From: Clostridiales bacterium
GTDB lineage: Bacteria > Bacillota > Clostridia > Caldicoprobacterales > DTU083
Direction of reading: 5' to 3'
Length of the DNA: 64,000 nucleotides
Assembly: GCA_012842605.1 (NCBI GenBank)
Contig: DUSN01000090.1
Span: forward strand, 1 to 64,000
Shown: positions 1 through 8,932 of the stretch, in pieces
Layout: each line of letters opens with the position of its first letter
Numbering within the stretch: the stretch's first letter is position 1
Made by a program: the position numbers and the translations under genes
Notes under the pieces: model-generated
What the model was told of the DNA's origin: nothing
Database searches by the model: none
The model's input: the letters and a program-made list of their open reading frames with translations, nothing else

Positions 1-1
1 C

Positions 2-325
2 ATTGAAGCCCCTGATGAATGCGGACACCGCAATGAAATTTCCAACAAGGTAAAAGCCATAGAGCTGATTGACAAAGAGGTTGTTGGTACCTTGCTCAAG
101 GGGTTGGACAAATACAGTGATTATAAAATAATGGTACTTCCCGACCATCCTACCCCGCTTTCTATCAGAACCCATAGCAGCGATCCAGTGCCTTATGTCA
201 TATACCAAAAAAGCAAGGCAAGACCGGGCACGATAACAGAGTATGATGAGAACTCGGCTCAAAAAAGCGGATTATTCCATATATCAGGTGAATCTCTCAT
301 GTCTCACTTTTTAGAGAGACGTTGA
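2..325 (+). CDS. apgM: 2,3-bisphosphoglycerate-independent phosphoglycerate mutase, archaeal (ApgM) type, C-terminal part
   Basis: The reading frame is open from base 2, so the gene begins before the window and only about 107 C-terminal residues are seen. They carry a DECGH motif followed by an N-E-I stretch, and further on a LPDHPTP motif. Both are typical of the alkaline-phosphatase-superfamily phosphoglycerate mutases of the ApgM group, where the Asp and His residues bind the two metal ions. The enzyme interconverts 3- and 2-phosphoglycerate in glycolysis in the cytoplasm. The stop is followed by about 145 bases before argS. The family assignment is firm for a fragment, but the N-terminal half cannot be inspected. 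Confidence 0.85.
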   Translation: MEAPDECGHRNEISNKVKAIELIDKEVVGTLLKGLDKYSDYKIMVLPDHPTPLSIRTHSSDPVPYVIYQKSKARPGTITEYDENSAQKSGLFHISGESLMSHFLERR

Positions 326-401
326 AAAAAGCAAGGTTGAATTAATGTTGATGATAGAATCATTGCATATATAAACTGGTAAAATATTAGGTAGTTGCTG
401 A

Positions 402-441
402 ATTTTACTGTTATTTTGTGATATGATATTTCCAGTAAAAT
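402..441 (+). other. Stem-loop in the argS leader
   Basis: A perfect 9-bp inverted repeat (bases 402-410 with 433-441) encloses a 22-base loop just upstream of the argS ribosome binding site. No T-box specifier loop or T-box consensus is visible, and no long T-run follows the stem. It may be leader-RNA structure; its function is unknown. Confidence 0.3.
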
Positions 442-470
442 CCATAGTATTATGAAAGAGGTTTAGTGTT

Positions 471-2180
471 ATGTTTGACGTAAAATTGGAAGTTTCCAAC
501 CTATTAGCATCAAAAATATCCGATGTTGATCAGCAGCAAATATATGATATGCTGGAGACCCCGCCCAATCCTGAAATGGGTGATTTAGCTCTTCCCTGCT
601 TTAAACTGAGCAGGATATTAAGAAAGCCGCCTGTACAGATAGCACAGGACCTGGCAGCCGCCATTCCGGAAAATGAAAACATTGAACGGGTTGAAAACGT
701 ATCCGGATACTTGAACATATTCCTGAATAAATCACAATTTATAAATAAAGTTTTATCTCATATTCTCAAAGCCGGTGAGACCTATGGTTCTTCCGACATG
801 GGCAAAGGAAAGAATATCGTCATCGACTACTCTTCTCCGAATATTGCAAAACCTTTCCATGTAGGCCACCTGCGTTCCACTGCCATAGGAAACTCATTAT
901 ACAGAATTTTTGAGTTTATGGGATATAATTGCATAGGCATCAACTACCTGGGTGACTGGGGCACCCAGTTTGGCAAACTGATAACAGCTTATAAGAAATG
1001 GGGCAATGAGCAGGCAGTAAAAGAAGGACTGATCAAGGAATTAGTAGCTCTTTATGTTAAGTTTCATCAGGAAGCAGAAAAAGATCCCTCCCTGGAAGAT
1101 GAAGCCAGGCAATGGTTTGTCCGCCTGGAACAGGGAGATGAGGAAGCCCGCAGTCTTTGGAAATGGTTTATTGAAATAAGCCTGGAAGAATATCAAAAAG
1201 TATATGATCTGCTGGACGTAAAATTTGATTCCTACAACGGTGAATCCTTTTTCAATGACAAAATGGAACCGGTTATTAAGGAACTTGAAGAAAAAGGCCT
1301 TCTGAAGGAAAGTCAGGGAGCCAGGATTGTAGACCTGGAAGAAGACGGCATGCCCCCCTGCCTGATACTTAAATCAGACGGCAGTACCCTTTATGCCACC
1401 CGGGATATTACAGCAGCCATTTATCGGAAAAACACATATAATTTCGATAAATGCATTTATGTTACCGGAGTTTCTCAGTCCCTGCACTTCAGACAATGGT
1501 TCAAGGTTATTGAAAAAATGGGATATGAATGGCATAAAGACCTTTATCATGTTCCCTTTGGCACAGTCAGCATAGGCGGGGAAAAATTGGCTACAAGAAC
1601 CGGCAATGTGGTGCTTCTTGAGGAAATTTTATCAAAAGCCATTGAAAAAACCCTGGAAACCATAGAATTAAAAAATCCACACCTTGAAAATAAACATGAA
1701 GTAGCCAAGCAAATGGGTGTAGGCGCAGTTATCTTCAGTGACCTGTACAGCAACCGGATTAAGGATGTCTCCTTCTCCTGGGATGAAGTGCTTAATTTTG
1801 ACGGGGAAACAGGTCCATATGTACAATATACTCACGCCCGGGCTTGCAGCGTACTGCGAAAGGCAGCAGATGCAGGCGCTGAATTAGACGGTGCATTTGA
1901 CAGCAGCCTGCTTTCTTCAAAAGAAGAATACCAGCTGGTAAAGATCCTGGCAGGTTTCCCTGACAAGGTAAAACAGGCTTTGGAAAATCTTGAGCCATCC
2001 ATCCTGACCAGATACCTTGTTGATGTTGCACAGGATTTCAACCGCTTCTATCATGAGCATTCCATTTTAGTCGATGATGAAGCTCTGAGAAATGCCAGAC
2101 TTGCACTGGTTCAGGCTGCAAAGCTGACTCTCTCAATTGGATTAAGACTGATAGGGCTTCATGCTCCCGAAAGGGTATAG
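471..2180 (+). CDS. argS: Arginyl-tRNA synthetase
   Basis: Charges tRNA-Arg with arginine in the cytoplasm (class I aminoacyl-tRNA synthetase). The 569-residue protein has the family's usual length and order: an N-terminal additional domain (about 1-110), the Rossmann catalytic core with an HVGH version of the HIGH motif at residues 130-133, a degenerate KMSKS region reading LATRTGN near residue 375, and the alpha-helical anticodon-binding DALR domain ending in LHAPERV. The ATG start has a GAAAGAGGT ribosome binding site about 10 bases upstream. The next gene follows after only 19 bases, so co-transcription with the methylase is likely. Confidence 0.97.
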   Translation: MFDVKLEVSNLLASKISDVDQQQIYDMLETPPNPEMGDLALPCFKLSRILRKPPVQIAQDLAAAIPENENIERVENVSGYLNIFLNKSQFINKVLSHILKAGETYGSSDMGKGKNIVIDYSSPNIAKPFHVGHLRSTAIGNSLYRIFEFMGYNCIGINYLGDWGTQFGKLITAYKKWGNEQAVKEGLIKELVALYVKFHQEAEKDPSLEDEARQWFVRLEQGDEEARSLWKWFIEISLEEYQKVYDLLDVKFDSYNGESFFNDKMEPVIKELEEKGLLKESQGARIVDLEEDGMPPCLILKSDGSTLYATRDITAAIYRKNTYNFDKCIYVTGVSQSLHFRQWFKVIEKMGYEWHKDLYHVPFGTVSIGGEKLATRTGNVVLLEEILSKAIEKTLETIELKNPHLENKHEVAKQMGVGAVIFSDLYSNRIKDVSFSWDEVLNFDGETGPYVQYTHARACSVLRKAADAGAELDGAFDSSLLSSKEEYQLVKILAGFPDKVKQALENLEPSILTRYLVDVAQDFNRFYHEHSILVDDEALRNARLALVQAAKLTLSIGLRLIGLHAPERV

Positions 2181-2199
2181 TTGAAGGAGTGAATGCTCA

Positions 2200-3237
2200 G
2201 TGCCAGATTACGGAATATTGATGTATCCTTCCTATAACCGGGTATATTTTCAATCATCAAAAGGTTTAGCCTTATCTGAACTCCAGGCAGCCGGCAGAAA
2301 GCTTTCTCAGGCCTGCCTGGATATTCATCATAAGGACATCGGCGGTGTAAACTATATAGCTTTTAGTACCAGGGAGCCTTTGAACGAAAGCGACATTCAG
2401 GTGCTGTCCCGGCTGTCTTTTGTCTATGCCTTATTCATACTGGAAGGACAGGACAGTCCTGTACTCCATCCGGTCATGCTTGATTCCGGGGCAGTATTTG
2501 AAGATGATCTTGTAACCATATTGAAATATTCAGGCAAAACCAATGAAACCTTTACCAAGCTGCTGGTAAACATCGGCTGGCTGCTTTGTGACAGTATAAA
2601 AGACGAACGCGTACACCTGCTGGACCCCGTCTGCGGCAGGGGAACCACCCTTTTCCAGGGCATGATATACGGATTTGACGTATCGGGCATTGAACTGGAC
2701 AAAATTCATGTTGAACAGGCAGTGAATTTTCTTGCCAAATACCTTAAAACAAAACGGTATAAACATAAGATGACCAAATCCAAAATGTCCGAGAACGGTA
2801 AAAAGCTTTGTGAAATTACCAGATTCGAAACAGCAGGTACAAAAGAGGATTTTAAAGCCGGGAAAGCCCTGCAGGTTAATTTTTACCGGGGGGATACCCT
2901 GCATACCGACAAATTTATAAAGAAGCATTCCGTAGATATTATAGCAGGAGATCTTCCCTATGGAGTTCAGCACGGCAGCAGCACCCGGACCGGCAGCTTT
3001 ACCAGAAATCCTGAGATTCTTATAGGAGAAGCACTGCCCCATTGGCATAAAGTATTGAAGACAGGCAGCTCAATTGTTCTTTCCTGGAACACCTTTGTAC
3101 TAAAAAAGGAACAAATAGCCGATTTGCTTAAAACCTCCGGGTTTGAGGTACAGACCGGAGAACCCTGGGACAACGGTTTTGTCCATCGTGTGGATCAGGC
3201 AATAATCAGAGATATTATTGCAGCAAGGAAAATTTAA
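2200..3237 (+). CDS. TRM11-like SAM-dependent RNA/DNA methylase (UPF0020 type)
   Basis: A predicted nucleic-acid N-methyltransferase of 345 residues. A GTG start is used, preceded by GAAGGAG. The C-terminal half carries the SAM-binding loop LDPVCGRGTT (about 141-150) and a GDLPYG motif near residue 250. The latter corresponds to the (D/N)PPY catalytic motif of enzymes that methylate exocyclic amino groups, as in the TRM11/THUMPD guanine-N2 methylases. The N-terminal half is less conserved and may contact RNA. Tight spacing to argS suggests a translation-linked operon, consistent with tRNA modification, but the substrate is not shown by the sequence. Confidence 0.75.
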   Translation: MPDYGILMYPSYNRVYFQSSKGLALSELQAAGRKLSQACLDIHHKDIGGVNYIAFSTREPLNESDIQVLSRLSFVYALFILEGQDSPVLHPVMLDSGAVFEDDLVTILKYSGKTNETFTKLLVNIGWLLCDSIKDERVHLLDPVCGRGTTLFQGMIYGFDVSGIELDKIHVEQAVNFLAKYLKTKRYKHKMTKSKMSENGKKLCEITRFETAGTKEDFKAGKALQVNFYRGDTLHTDKFIKKHSVDIIAGDLPYGVQHGSSTRTGSFTRNPEILIGEALPHWHKVLKTGSSIVLSWNTFVLKKEQIADLLKTSGFEVQTGEPWDNGFVHRVDQAIIRDIIAARKI

Positions 3238-3288
3238 TGAATATACTATTAAACAATAAGCACCGATTAAGTACTGGAGGTGTCAGAT

Positions 3289-4359
3289 TTGAAAAAAATA
3301 GTTCTTACCGGGGGCGGGACTGCCGGCCATGTTACTTCAAATATTGCCCTTATTCCCGAATTAAAGAAACAGGGCTGGGAAATACATTATATAGGAACTC
3401 ATGACGGCATAGAACATAAACTTATATCCGGGATACCCGGAATCACCTATCATAGTATTAAGTCAGGCAAACTAAGAAGATACATGGATATTAAAAATTT
3501 TACCGATCCTTTTAGGGTGTTGGCGGGCATCGGGCAATCCATTAACCTCATACGAAAGATCAAGCCCCAGGTCATTTTTTCAAAAGGCGGGTTTGTTTCA
3601 GTACCTGTTGTTATGGGCGGATGGTTTAACCGCGTCCCTGTTATAGTGCATGAATCTGACATAACGCCGGGCTTAGCGAATAAAATAGCTACACGTTTTG
3701 CCAAAGTTGTTTGTACCACCTTCCCAGAAACAGTCAAACACTTTGCGCCAGGGAAAGCCATTCATACCGGCACCCCCATACGGCGGGAGCTCTTAATGGG
3801 CAAAGCAGACATGGGAAGACGGCTGTGCGGCTTTAGTGCTGATAAGCCTGTTCTTCTGGTTATGGGCGGAAGTCAAGGCGCAGTTGCCATAAATAAAGCC
3901 ATACGGGCTTTGCTTAACAAACTGACACGCAGGTTCCAGGTTGTACATATTTGCGGTAAGGGCAACTACGATTCAATCCTGGAAGGTTATCCGGGATATA
4001 AGCAATTTGAATATATCAATGAAGAGCTTCCTGATATTATGGCCATGGCAGACCTGGTAGTATCCCGTGCAGGAGCCAATTCCATCTTTGAATTCCTGGC
4101 TCTTAAAAAACCTGCCCTGCTGATTCCTCTTCCCCTTAGCGCCAGCCGCGGAGACCAGATACTTAATGCCCGGTCTTTTGAAAAGCAGGGTTTCAGTAAA
4201 GTGCTGGAACAGGAAAACATGACCGAAGATACGCTTTATGATCATATTATGGACTTATACCATAACAGCGAAAAATATATTAACGCCATGAAAGAAAGCA
4301 ATTCCGGCAATGGTATAGAAAAAGTGCTCGAAATTATCAAGGCTCAGGCAAAGAAGTAA
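3289..4359 (+). CDS. murG: MurG-type undecaprenyl-PP-MurNAc-pentapeptide GlcNAc transferase
   Basis: Adds GlcNAc to lipid I to make lipid II on the inner face of the membrane (GT28 family). An in-frame GTG at 3280 overlaps the GGAGGTG ribosome binding site, so the TTG at 3289, seven bases downstream of that site, is the better start and gives 356 residues beginning MKKIVLTGGGTAGH. That glycine-rich loop is the MurG N-terminal lipid/acceptor signature. MGGSQGA near residue 192 and SRAGANSIFE near residue 258 form the UDP-GlcNAc site. The gene lies outside any division-and-cell-wall cluster. Many Clostridia carry a second murG of this kind, so it may be an accessory copy. Confidence 0.88.
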   Translation: MKKIVLTGGGTAGHVTSNIALIPELKKQGWEIHYIGTHDGIEHKLISGIPGITYHSIKSGKLRRYMDIKNFTDPFRVLAGIGQSINLIRKIKPQVIFSKGGFVSVPVVMGGWFNRVPVIVHESDITPGLANKIATRFAKVVCTTFPETVKHFAPGKAIHTGTPIRRELLMGKADMGRRLCGFSADKPVLLVMGGSQGAVAINKAIRALLNKLTRRFQVVHICGKGNYDSILEGYPGYKQFEYINEELPDIMAMADLVVSRAGANSIFEFLALKKPALLIPLPLSASRGDQILNARSFEKQGFSKVLEQENMTEDTLYDHIMDLYHNSEKYINAMKESNSGNGIEKVLEIIKAQAKK

Positions 4360-4395
4360 ATTAAAAATCTCTAGTTATACACAGGTAATATGCAC

Positions 4396-4424
4396 AAAGG
4401 CTGCTCAAAACGGGCAGCCTTTTA
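4396..4424 (+). terminator. Rho-independent terminator after murG
   Basis: A perfect 9-bp stem (4396-4404 AAAGGCTGC with 4414-4422 GCAGCCTTT) and a 9-base loop, followed by T and A residues. It lies 37 bases after the murG stop, at the end of the argS-methylase-murG run. Confidence 0.8.
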
Positions 4425-4464
4425 AATAAAATAGGCTTAAAATTTCATATTATGTTAACAGTCT

Positions 4465-4586
4465 TGTGGATATTGTGGATAAATTGGCGTTTTATCCACA
4501 ATATCGCTTTTGGTGCATAAAGTGTTTTAATATTAATCCCCATTATTATCCACATTATCCACAGATTTTTATATACGTTTTCCACA
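4465..4586. promoter_or_regulatory. DnaA-box cluster in a convergent intergenic region
   Basis: Four perfect TTATCCACA 9-mers lie here: 4474-4482 (minus), 4492-4500 (plus), and 4546-4554 and 4555-4563 (plus, directly abutting). One-mismatch copies sit at 4465-4473 (minus), 4512-4520 (minus, TTATGCACC) and 4578-4586 (plus). This is at least as many perfect sites as either side of dnaA holds, yet it is about 12 kb from dnaA and between the 3' ends of two convergent genes, so it cannot be a promoter operator for either. It is probably a DnaA-titrating or DnaA-reactivating locus, or an outlying origin element. Confidence 0.85.
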
Positions 4587-4598
4587 TGGCTGGGATAA

Positions 4599-5618
4599 CT
4601 ATATGGAAAGTATCTCCCTCAGAATGCTCTTATCGTGTATTATGCCCAGCAGTTCATCTTCAGTTCTGATTACATCATTTCTTGTCTTAAAATACCTGTT
4701 TGCTTTCCTGGCAATATCCCAGGAATCTCCGTCCATGGAAGAAATATAATCTGCTATGCTCATACCTTTATAAAGCGCTGTAAGATAAGGTGCAACGATA
4801 TACTTCACCTCATGCAGCATGGTATCTTCCAGCCAATAGTCCACATAAGGCAGGTTAACCTTTTTTTCCATCAGCTTAGTATACCATTTGAGACCATCAT
4901 CAGTTGATTCCCAGAAATCTATATAGACATAGTCAAACCTGCTCAGGAACTCTTCGTTGTAATATTCCAGGGCATCACCGTGAATGATATCAAGTTTCTT
5001 ATCAGTCCTGAACTGAGGCCTTATATACTCTTCAAATAAACTAATAACATCCTGGTTGATTTCTACTACCGTTACACTTTCAACCTGGTCTTTAAGCAGC
5101 CATAAATATGGAAGAACTCCTATGCCAAGTCCCATGGTAAGGCATTTTCCCTTCCCTCTTTCAATTCCGTCTCCCATGCTCTCAATTTCGCTGATGGCAG
5201 GAGACATCCATACCCTGTCGCCTTCCTTCAAGACCGGCATTTCAATGTCGGTTTCAAAATATCCTATAGGATGGTAATGGAACAGGTATTTTCCGATGGG
5301 TTTATGGAAGTTCATACTTATTAAAGTTCTCTTCCTGATAATATCCTTCTCATATCTCACTGTGTCCGTACATACCCTGCTTAATTTAATGTCCCTGTAG
5401 TATGGATTGTCCGTTAACTTTTTTATGTCGTATTTCAAACCGTCATAAGGAACGTTGTATTTTTTCAGTATGCTTACCAGATTTTTTTCCATCCCGGGGG
5501 TAAGTATTTTGCCTGTGTAATCTAAAATTTCTGTTAAGTATTTATTTACGTCAATCATTGACATCAGAAAGTTGCTAAAAGCCATATCCAGTTCCCTGTT
5601 TTTCTCAAATCTAATCAT
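4599..5618 (-). CDS. Spermidine-synthase-like / class I SAM-methyltransferase-fold protein
   Basis: A 339-residue cytoplasmic protein. Residues 1-140 match nothing I recognise. Residues 155-240 hold a Rossmann nucleotide-binding core: GLGIG at 163-167, an acidic strand end VVEIN around E186, HGDA at 213-216 and YIDFW at 232-236. That order is found in spermidine synthases and related SAM or decarboxylated-SAM enzymes. The usual polyamine-site residues cannot be assigned with confidence, so it may be a methyltransferase-like protein of other function. It is transcribed towards murG and its stop lies 13 bases from the DnaA-box cluster. Confidence 0.55.
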   Translation of the reverse strand: MIRFEKNRELDMAFSNFLMSMIDVNKYLTEILDYTGKILTPGMEKNLVSILKKYNVPYDGLKYDIKKLTDNPYYRDIKLSRVCTDTVRYEKDIIRKRTLISMNFHKPIGKYLFHYHPIGYFETDIEMPVLKEGDRVWMSPAISEIESMGDGIERGKGKCLTMGLGIGVLPYLWLLKDQVESVTVVEINQDVISLFEEYIRPQFRTDKKLDIIHGDALEYYNEEFLSRFDYVYIDFWESTDDGLKWYTKLMEKKVNLPYVDYWLEDTMLHEVKYIVAPYLTALYKGMSIADYISSMDGDSWDIARKANRYFKTRNDVIRTEDELLGIIHDKSILREILSI

Positions 5619-5712
5619 ACTGCGCCTCGTTCCAATTATTCTAACTTAATCCTATTGATGTTCTACTAAACTTTAACTTAATAATAGCACAATATTCAAT
5701 TATCTTCCAATA

Positions 5713-5784
5713 ATGGCTGTTTTAATGCAGGATTAATCTCACAATACTGTAAATCCTAATATTGTGAAGGCAAAAAACAGCCAT
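5713..5784. repeat. Nested inverted repeats between divergent genes
   Basis: An outer 11-bp perfect inverted repeat (5713-5723 with 5774-5784, ATGGCTGTTTT/AAAACAGCCAT) encloses an inner 8-bp one (5739-5746 TCACAATA with 5760-5767). It sits in the 275-bp gap between the divergent starts at 5618 and 5894, so it is a candidate operator or 5'-UTR structure rather than a terminator. Confidence 0.5.
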
Positions 5785-5893
5785 AAATTAAGTGAAAGAT
5801 TCTGCAGAACAAAACGAATACCAAAATAATAAGTAAGAATGTGCAGGATGTTCTGAAAAAGCTAAAGTTTATCATAGAAAGGAGATACATTTA

Positions 5894-7321
5894 ATGACAA
5901 ATACAAAAGCTAAGGCAGTTATTATTTTTTTATTAGCATCATTTATTATACTTAACGCCCCTGTTACCACGGTTCAAGCAATGCAATATTCAGCAGGCAA
6001 TGAGAAAAATGAATTCATCAAGCAGGAAAGTATCCTGCATGGCATTCTTGAGGTTGTCACCACAAACCAAAAAGGAGAGCAAAGCCTTCAGGCAAGAATG
6101 GACGTGTGGTGGGATTCAGACGGCCGATATCATTGCAAAATAATAGGCGGCTATCTGAAAGGCATTCAAATTGCAAATAACGGCCAGAAAAAATGGATGA
6201 TTATACCCGGTGAGAAAAGGTCTATCCTATATCCTGCCTATCCTGACACCTGGAAGTTTATATTTCAGCCGGGAAAAGAAATATACCTCTTGAAAAAAGA
6301 TCTTAAAGTCAAAAAAATAGGAGAAGACACAATCTCAGAAAGGCATGCAGTAATTGAAAAGGTATGGCCGAAAGGTGGCCTCCCATATTATGTTTGGATT
6401 GATAAGGCAACCGGATTGATAATGAAAAAAGAGACAGAGATGCAAAACGGACTTAAGCAGCGGATTGCATATACCCATATCGAATTTTGCAATGCTTTTC
6501 CGCCGGAATTATTAAATTACAGCCTTCCGGAAGGATATGCCGAAACTCCGGTAGAATATGAAGAATTCGCGGTCAGTCAGGAAGAAATCAGAAATTTATC
6601 AGGATTCACACCCAAACAGCCTGATAAAGTCCCAAAGGATTATGTAAATGCCGGAATGTCATTTATTAAGAATATGGGGTTGGTAAAATTAGTTTATGTC
6701 CACAAAAGCAAGCCCAGATTCATTGTTATGCTTCAAACCGCAGCAGATGTCAGGCTTTCCTCTAATCCTGCATACATGATCGGTAAAATAGACGATAACG
6801 ATATTGAAATTTACTATCCCCTGGAAGGCAATCATGGTATATTGAGCGGAGGCATTTTATACGGCAATATAACTGATTTGTGGTCTGCCAGGTGGCAGGA
6901 AGACGAACTGGAATACATGGTAATAGGCAATGCACCTGAAAAGGAAATGATTAATTTTATTAAGTTAATGAACCCCGGAAAAAAGGTGCGTATTCCCTAT
7001 AATGCCCCGTTCAAACCGGGTAAAAAGGCTGAATATGATATTGAGCGGGAAAAATATCAGCAGATAAACACTGATGCCGGTCACTCTCCATATCGCCTGA
7101 ACCCGGTCTTTACAGCACTGGCCTATATTTACCAGGCGCAGGAATCAATGCCGGAACAAAGATTGGAGTATGAAAATCTTAAAATAGTCATGAATAACGG
7201 AAAAGAAGCCATTGTGGAGATACCCGGCCACAAGGCTTCTTTAAAAAGAATATATCTGAAAAAACTTGTACGGCAGGATTATACAGGTATCTGGACTGTA
7301 GTTGGTCTAGACCAAAATTAA
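5894..7321 (+). CDS. Secreted protein with RseB/LolA-like N-terminal region, function unknown
   Basis: A 475-residue exported protein. The ATG follows a clear AGAAAGGAGAT ribosome binding site. A signal peptide (basic start, hydrophobic residues 9-20, likely cleavage after VQA at 27-29) shows export. No lipobox Cys is present. Residues about 45-215 look like the LolA/RseB-type lipoprotein-sorting half-barrel: repeated beta strands with DVWWDSDGRYHCK and an HAVIEKVWP/PYYVWIDKATGLIMK pair. The C-terminal half resembles DUF4367-type domains found in clostridial anti-sigma and envelope-sensing proteins. Its last four bases overlap the end of the convergent reductase gene. The role is inferred only as envelope-associated. 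Confidence 0.6.
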   Translation: MTNTKAKAVIIFLLASFIILNAPVTTVQAMQYSAGNEKNEFIKQESILHGILEVVTTNQKGEQSLQARMDVWWDSDGRYHCKIIGGYLKGIQIANNGQKKWMIIPGEKRSILYPAYPDTWKFIFQPGKEIYLLKKDLKVKKIGEDTISERHAVIEKVWPKGGLPYYVWIDKATGLIMKKETEMQNGLKQRIAYTHIEFCNAFPPELLNYSLPEGYAETPVEYEEFAVSQEEIRNLSGFTPKQPDKVPKDYVNAGMSFIKNMGLVKLVYVHKSKPRFIVMLQTAADVRLSSNPAYMIGKIDDNDIEIYYPLEGNHGILSGGILYGNITDLWSARWQEDELEYMVIGNAPEKEMINFIKLMNPGKKVRIPYNAPFKPGKKAEYDIEREKYQQINTDAGHSPYRLNPVFTALAYIYQAQESMPEQRLEYENLKIVMNNGKEAIVEIPGHKASLKRIYLKKLVRQDYTGIWTVVGLDQN

Positions 7322-7818
7322 TCAAAGTCAGGCCAAATTATATGCTGATTCAATAGACTAACAAAGTGGGTCAATCCATCGGCATCCTCATTGTCGAACC
7401 TGCCCTTTACAGGGCTGTCTATGTCAAGTACGCCTATCAGTCTGCCCATATGATAGATGGGCAGCACTATTTCTGACCGGGACGCGGCATCACAGGCAAT
7501 ATGTCCGGGAAACTGCTCTACATCTTCTACCACCTGTATCTGTCCTGTAGATGCTGCCGTCCCGCATACTCCCCTGCCCAGGGGAATGCGTACACAGGCA
7601 GGCTTTCCCTGAAACGGTCCTAAAACCAGCTCACCGCTTTTATAGAAATAAAAGCCTGCCCAATTAATGTCGGGCATCAGTTGATATAACAGCGAAGCCG
7701 CATTGGCGGTATTTGCCAGCCAGTCAGACTCACCGCTTATCAGCCCAGTCAGGCATGTATTCAATTCTTTATAAAAATCAGACTTGTTATCTGCTGAAAT
7801 AACAGGTACCTCAAACAT
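7318..7818 (-). CDS. msrC: Free methionine-(R)-sulfoxide reductase (GAF domain)
   Basis: Reduces free methionine-R-sulfoxide, an oxidative-damage repair function in the cytoplasm. The 166-residue protein is a single GAF domain. The three catalytic/resolving cysteines are present at residues 75, 85 and 109; their spacing of 10 and 24 equals that of the E. coli fRMsr cysteines. They sit in CVRIPLGRGVC and HIACDAASRSEIV. An upstream TTG at 7830 is in frame, but the ATG at 7818 has a TGAGGAT ribosome binding site and lies directly after the ilvE stop, so it is preferred. Likely co-transcribed with ilvE. Confidence 0.9.
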   Translation of the reverse strand: MFEVPVISADNKSDFYKELNTCLTGLISGESDWLANTANAASLLYQLMPDINWAGFYFYKSGELVLGPFQGKPACVRIPLGRGVCGTAASTGQIQVVEDVEQFPGHIACDAASRSEIVLPIYHMGRLIGVLDIDSPVKGRFDNEDADGLTHFVSLLNQHIIWPDFD

Positions 7819-7819
7819 A

Positions 7820-8890
7820 TTAATCCTCAATCTTTTCTATCCAGCCATACTTGTCAGGCTCTTTTCCGTATTGTATGGCTGTGATCTTATTGTACATCTT
7901 CTGAGACAGCTCACCCATTTTGCCGCCGTTAATTTCTATAATATTATCATTCCAGTTCATTTTGCCCACCGGTGATATAACGGCAGCCGTTCCGGTGCCG
8001 AATACTTCTTCCAAACGGCCTTCTTTATAAGCATCATATACCTCTTGGATGGACAGCTGCCTTTCTTCTACGGTATAGCCCATGTCCCTGGCCAGCTGAA
8101 TAACGGAATCCCGGGTTATTCCTCCTAAAATTGTGCCGCTGTCCAAAGGCGCTGTAATAAGAACATTATCAATCTTAAAGAAGATATTCATAGTGCCTAC
8201 TTCTTCGACATATTTACGCTCCTTGGCATCCAGCCACAGCACCTGGGTGTAGCCTTTCCTCATGGCTTCCTCTGCTGCATACAGGCTGACGGCATAATTG
8301 CCTGCGGTCTTGGTGAACCCTACCCCGCCCTCCGCGGCACGAACATACTTGTCAGTTACATAAATGCTTACAGGCTTCAGCCCTTCCTTGTAATAAGCAC
8401 CTACCGGGGACAAAATAATAAAGAACTTGTAGGTATGGGACGGTCTTACCCCCAAATAGGGATCTGTAGCAATAACAAACGGCCGGATATATAAGGAAGT
8501 TCCTTCTGTTTTGGGAATCCAGTCCTTTTCAATCTGCAATAGGGTTTTAAGTGCCTTCCAGACAAATTCCTCATCCAGTTGCGGAATGCAAAGGCGCTCG
8601 GCTGAACGATTCAAACGCCTGAAATTTGAAAACGGTCTGAATGTAACTGCTTCACCATTCCTGTTCAGGTAGGCCTTCATGCCTTCAAAAATAGCCTGGC
8701 CGTAATGAAATACCATGCATGACGGTTCCACTTCAAAAGGTCCGTATGGAATTATTCTGGGATCATACCAACCTTTGCTGACATCGTAATCCATAACAAA
8801 CATATGGTCTGTAAAATATCTGCCGAAACCAAGCTCATGATCCAATGGCTTAACTTTGGGGTTTTGAGTTTTAACTATTCTTATTTCCAT
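7820..8890 (-). CDS. ilvE: Branched-chain amino acid aminotransferase
   Basis: Transfers amino groups between glutamate and the keto acids of Leu, Ile and Val (fold type IV PLP enzyme). The 356-residue protein has the eukaryote-like/type II BCAT layout: FGRYFTDHMF near 22-31, FHYGQAIFEGMKAY at 61-74, and the PLP-binding lysine K194 in GFTKTAGNYA. An upstream ATG at 8908 would place the ribosome binding site GGAGGTTG inside the gene, so the ATG at 8890 is chosen. It lies 42 bases downstream of gyrA on the same strand. Confidence 0.95.
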   Translation of the reverse strand: MEIRIVKTQNPKVKPLDHELGFGRYFTDHMFVMDYDVSKGWYDPRIIPYGPFEVEPSCMVFHYGQAIFEGMKAYLNRNGEAVTFRPFSNFRRLNRSAERLCIPQLDEEFVWKALKTLLQIEKDWIPKTEGTSLYIRPFVIATDPYLGVRPSHTYKFFIILSPVGAYYKEGLKPVSIYVTDKYVRAAEGGVGFTKTAGNYAVSLYAAEEAMRKGYTQVLWLDAKERKYVEEVGTMNIFFKIDNVLITAPLDSGTILGGITRDSVIQLARDMGYTVEERQLSIQEVYDAYKEGRLEEVFGTGTAAVISPVGKMNWNDNIIEINGGKMGELSQKMYNKITAIQYGKEPDKYGWIEKIED

Positions 8891-8932
8891 GCTACAACCT
8901 CCAAACATTTATTTCTTAGGCAGACTTTATTG

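Noticed and set aside
326-470. T-box leader before argS
   Set aside because: A hairpin is present but no T-box consensus, Arg specifier loop or terminator could be found in the 145 bases.
4465-4586. The 4.5-kb DnaA-box cluster as the main replication origin
   Set aside because: It has no DnaA-trio or long A/T unwinding stretch, and the gene-direction switch and trio element lie at 16.3-18.3 kb.
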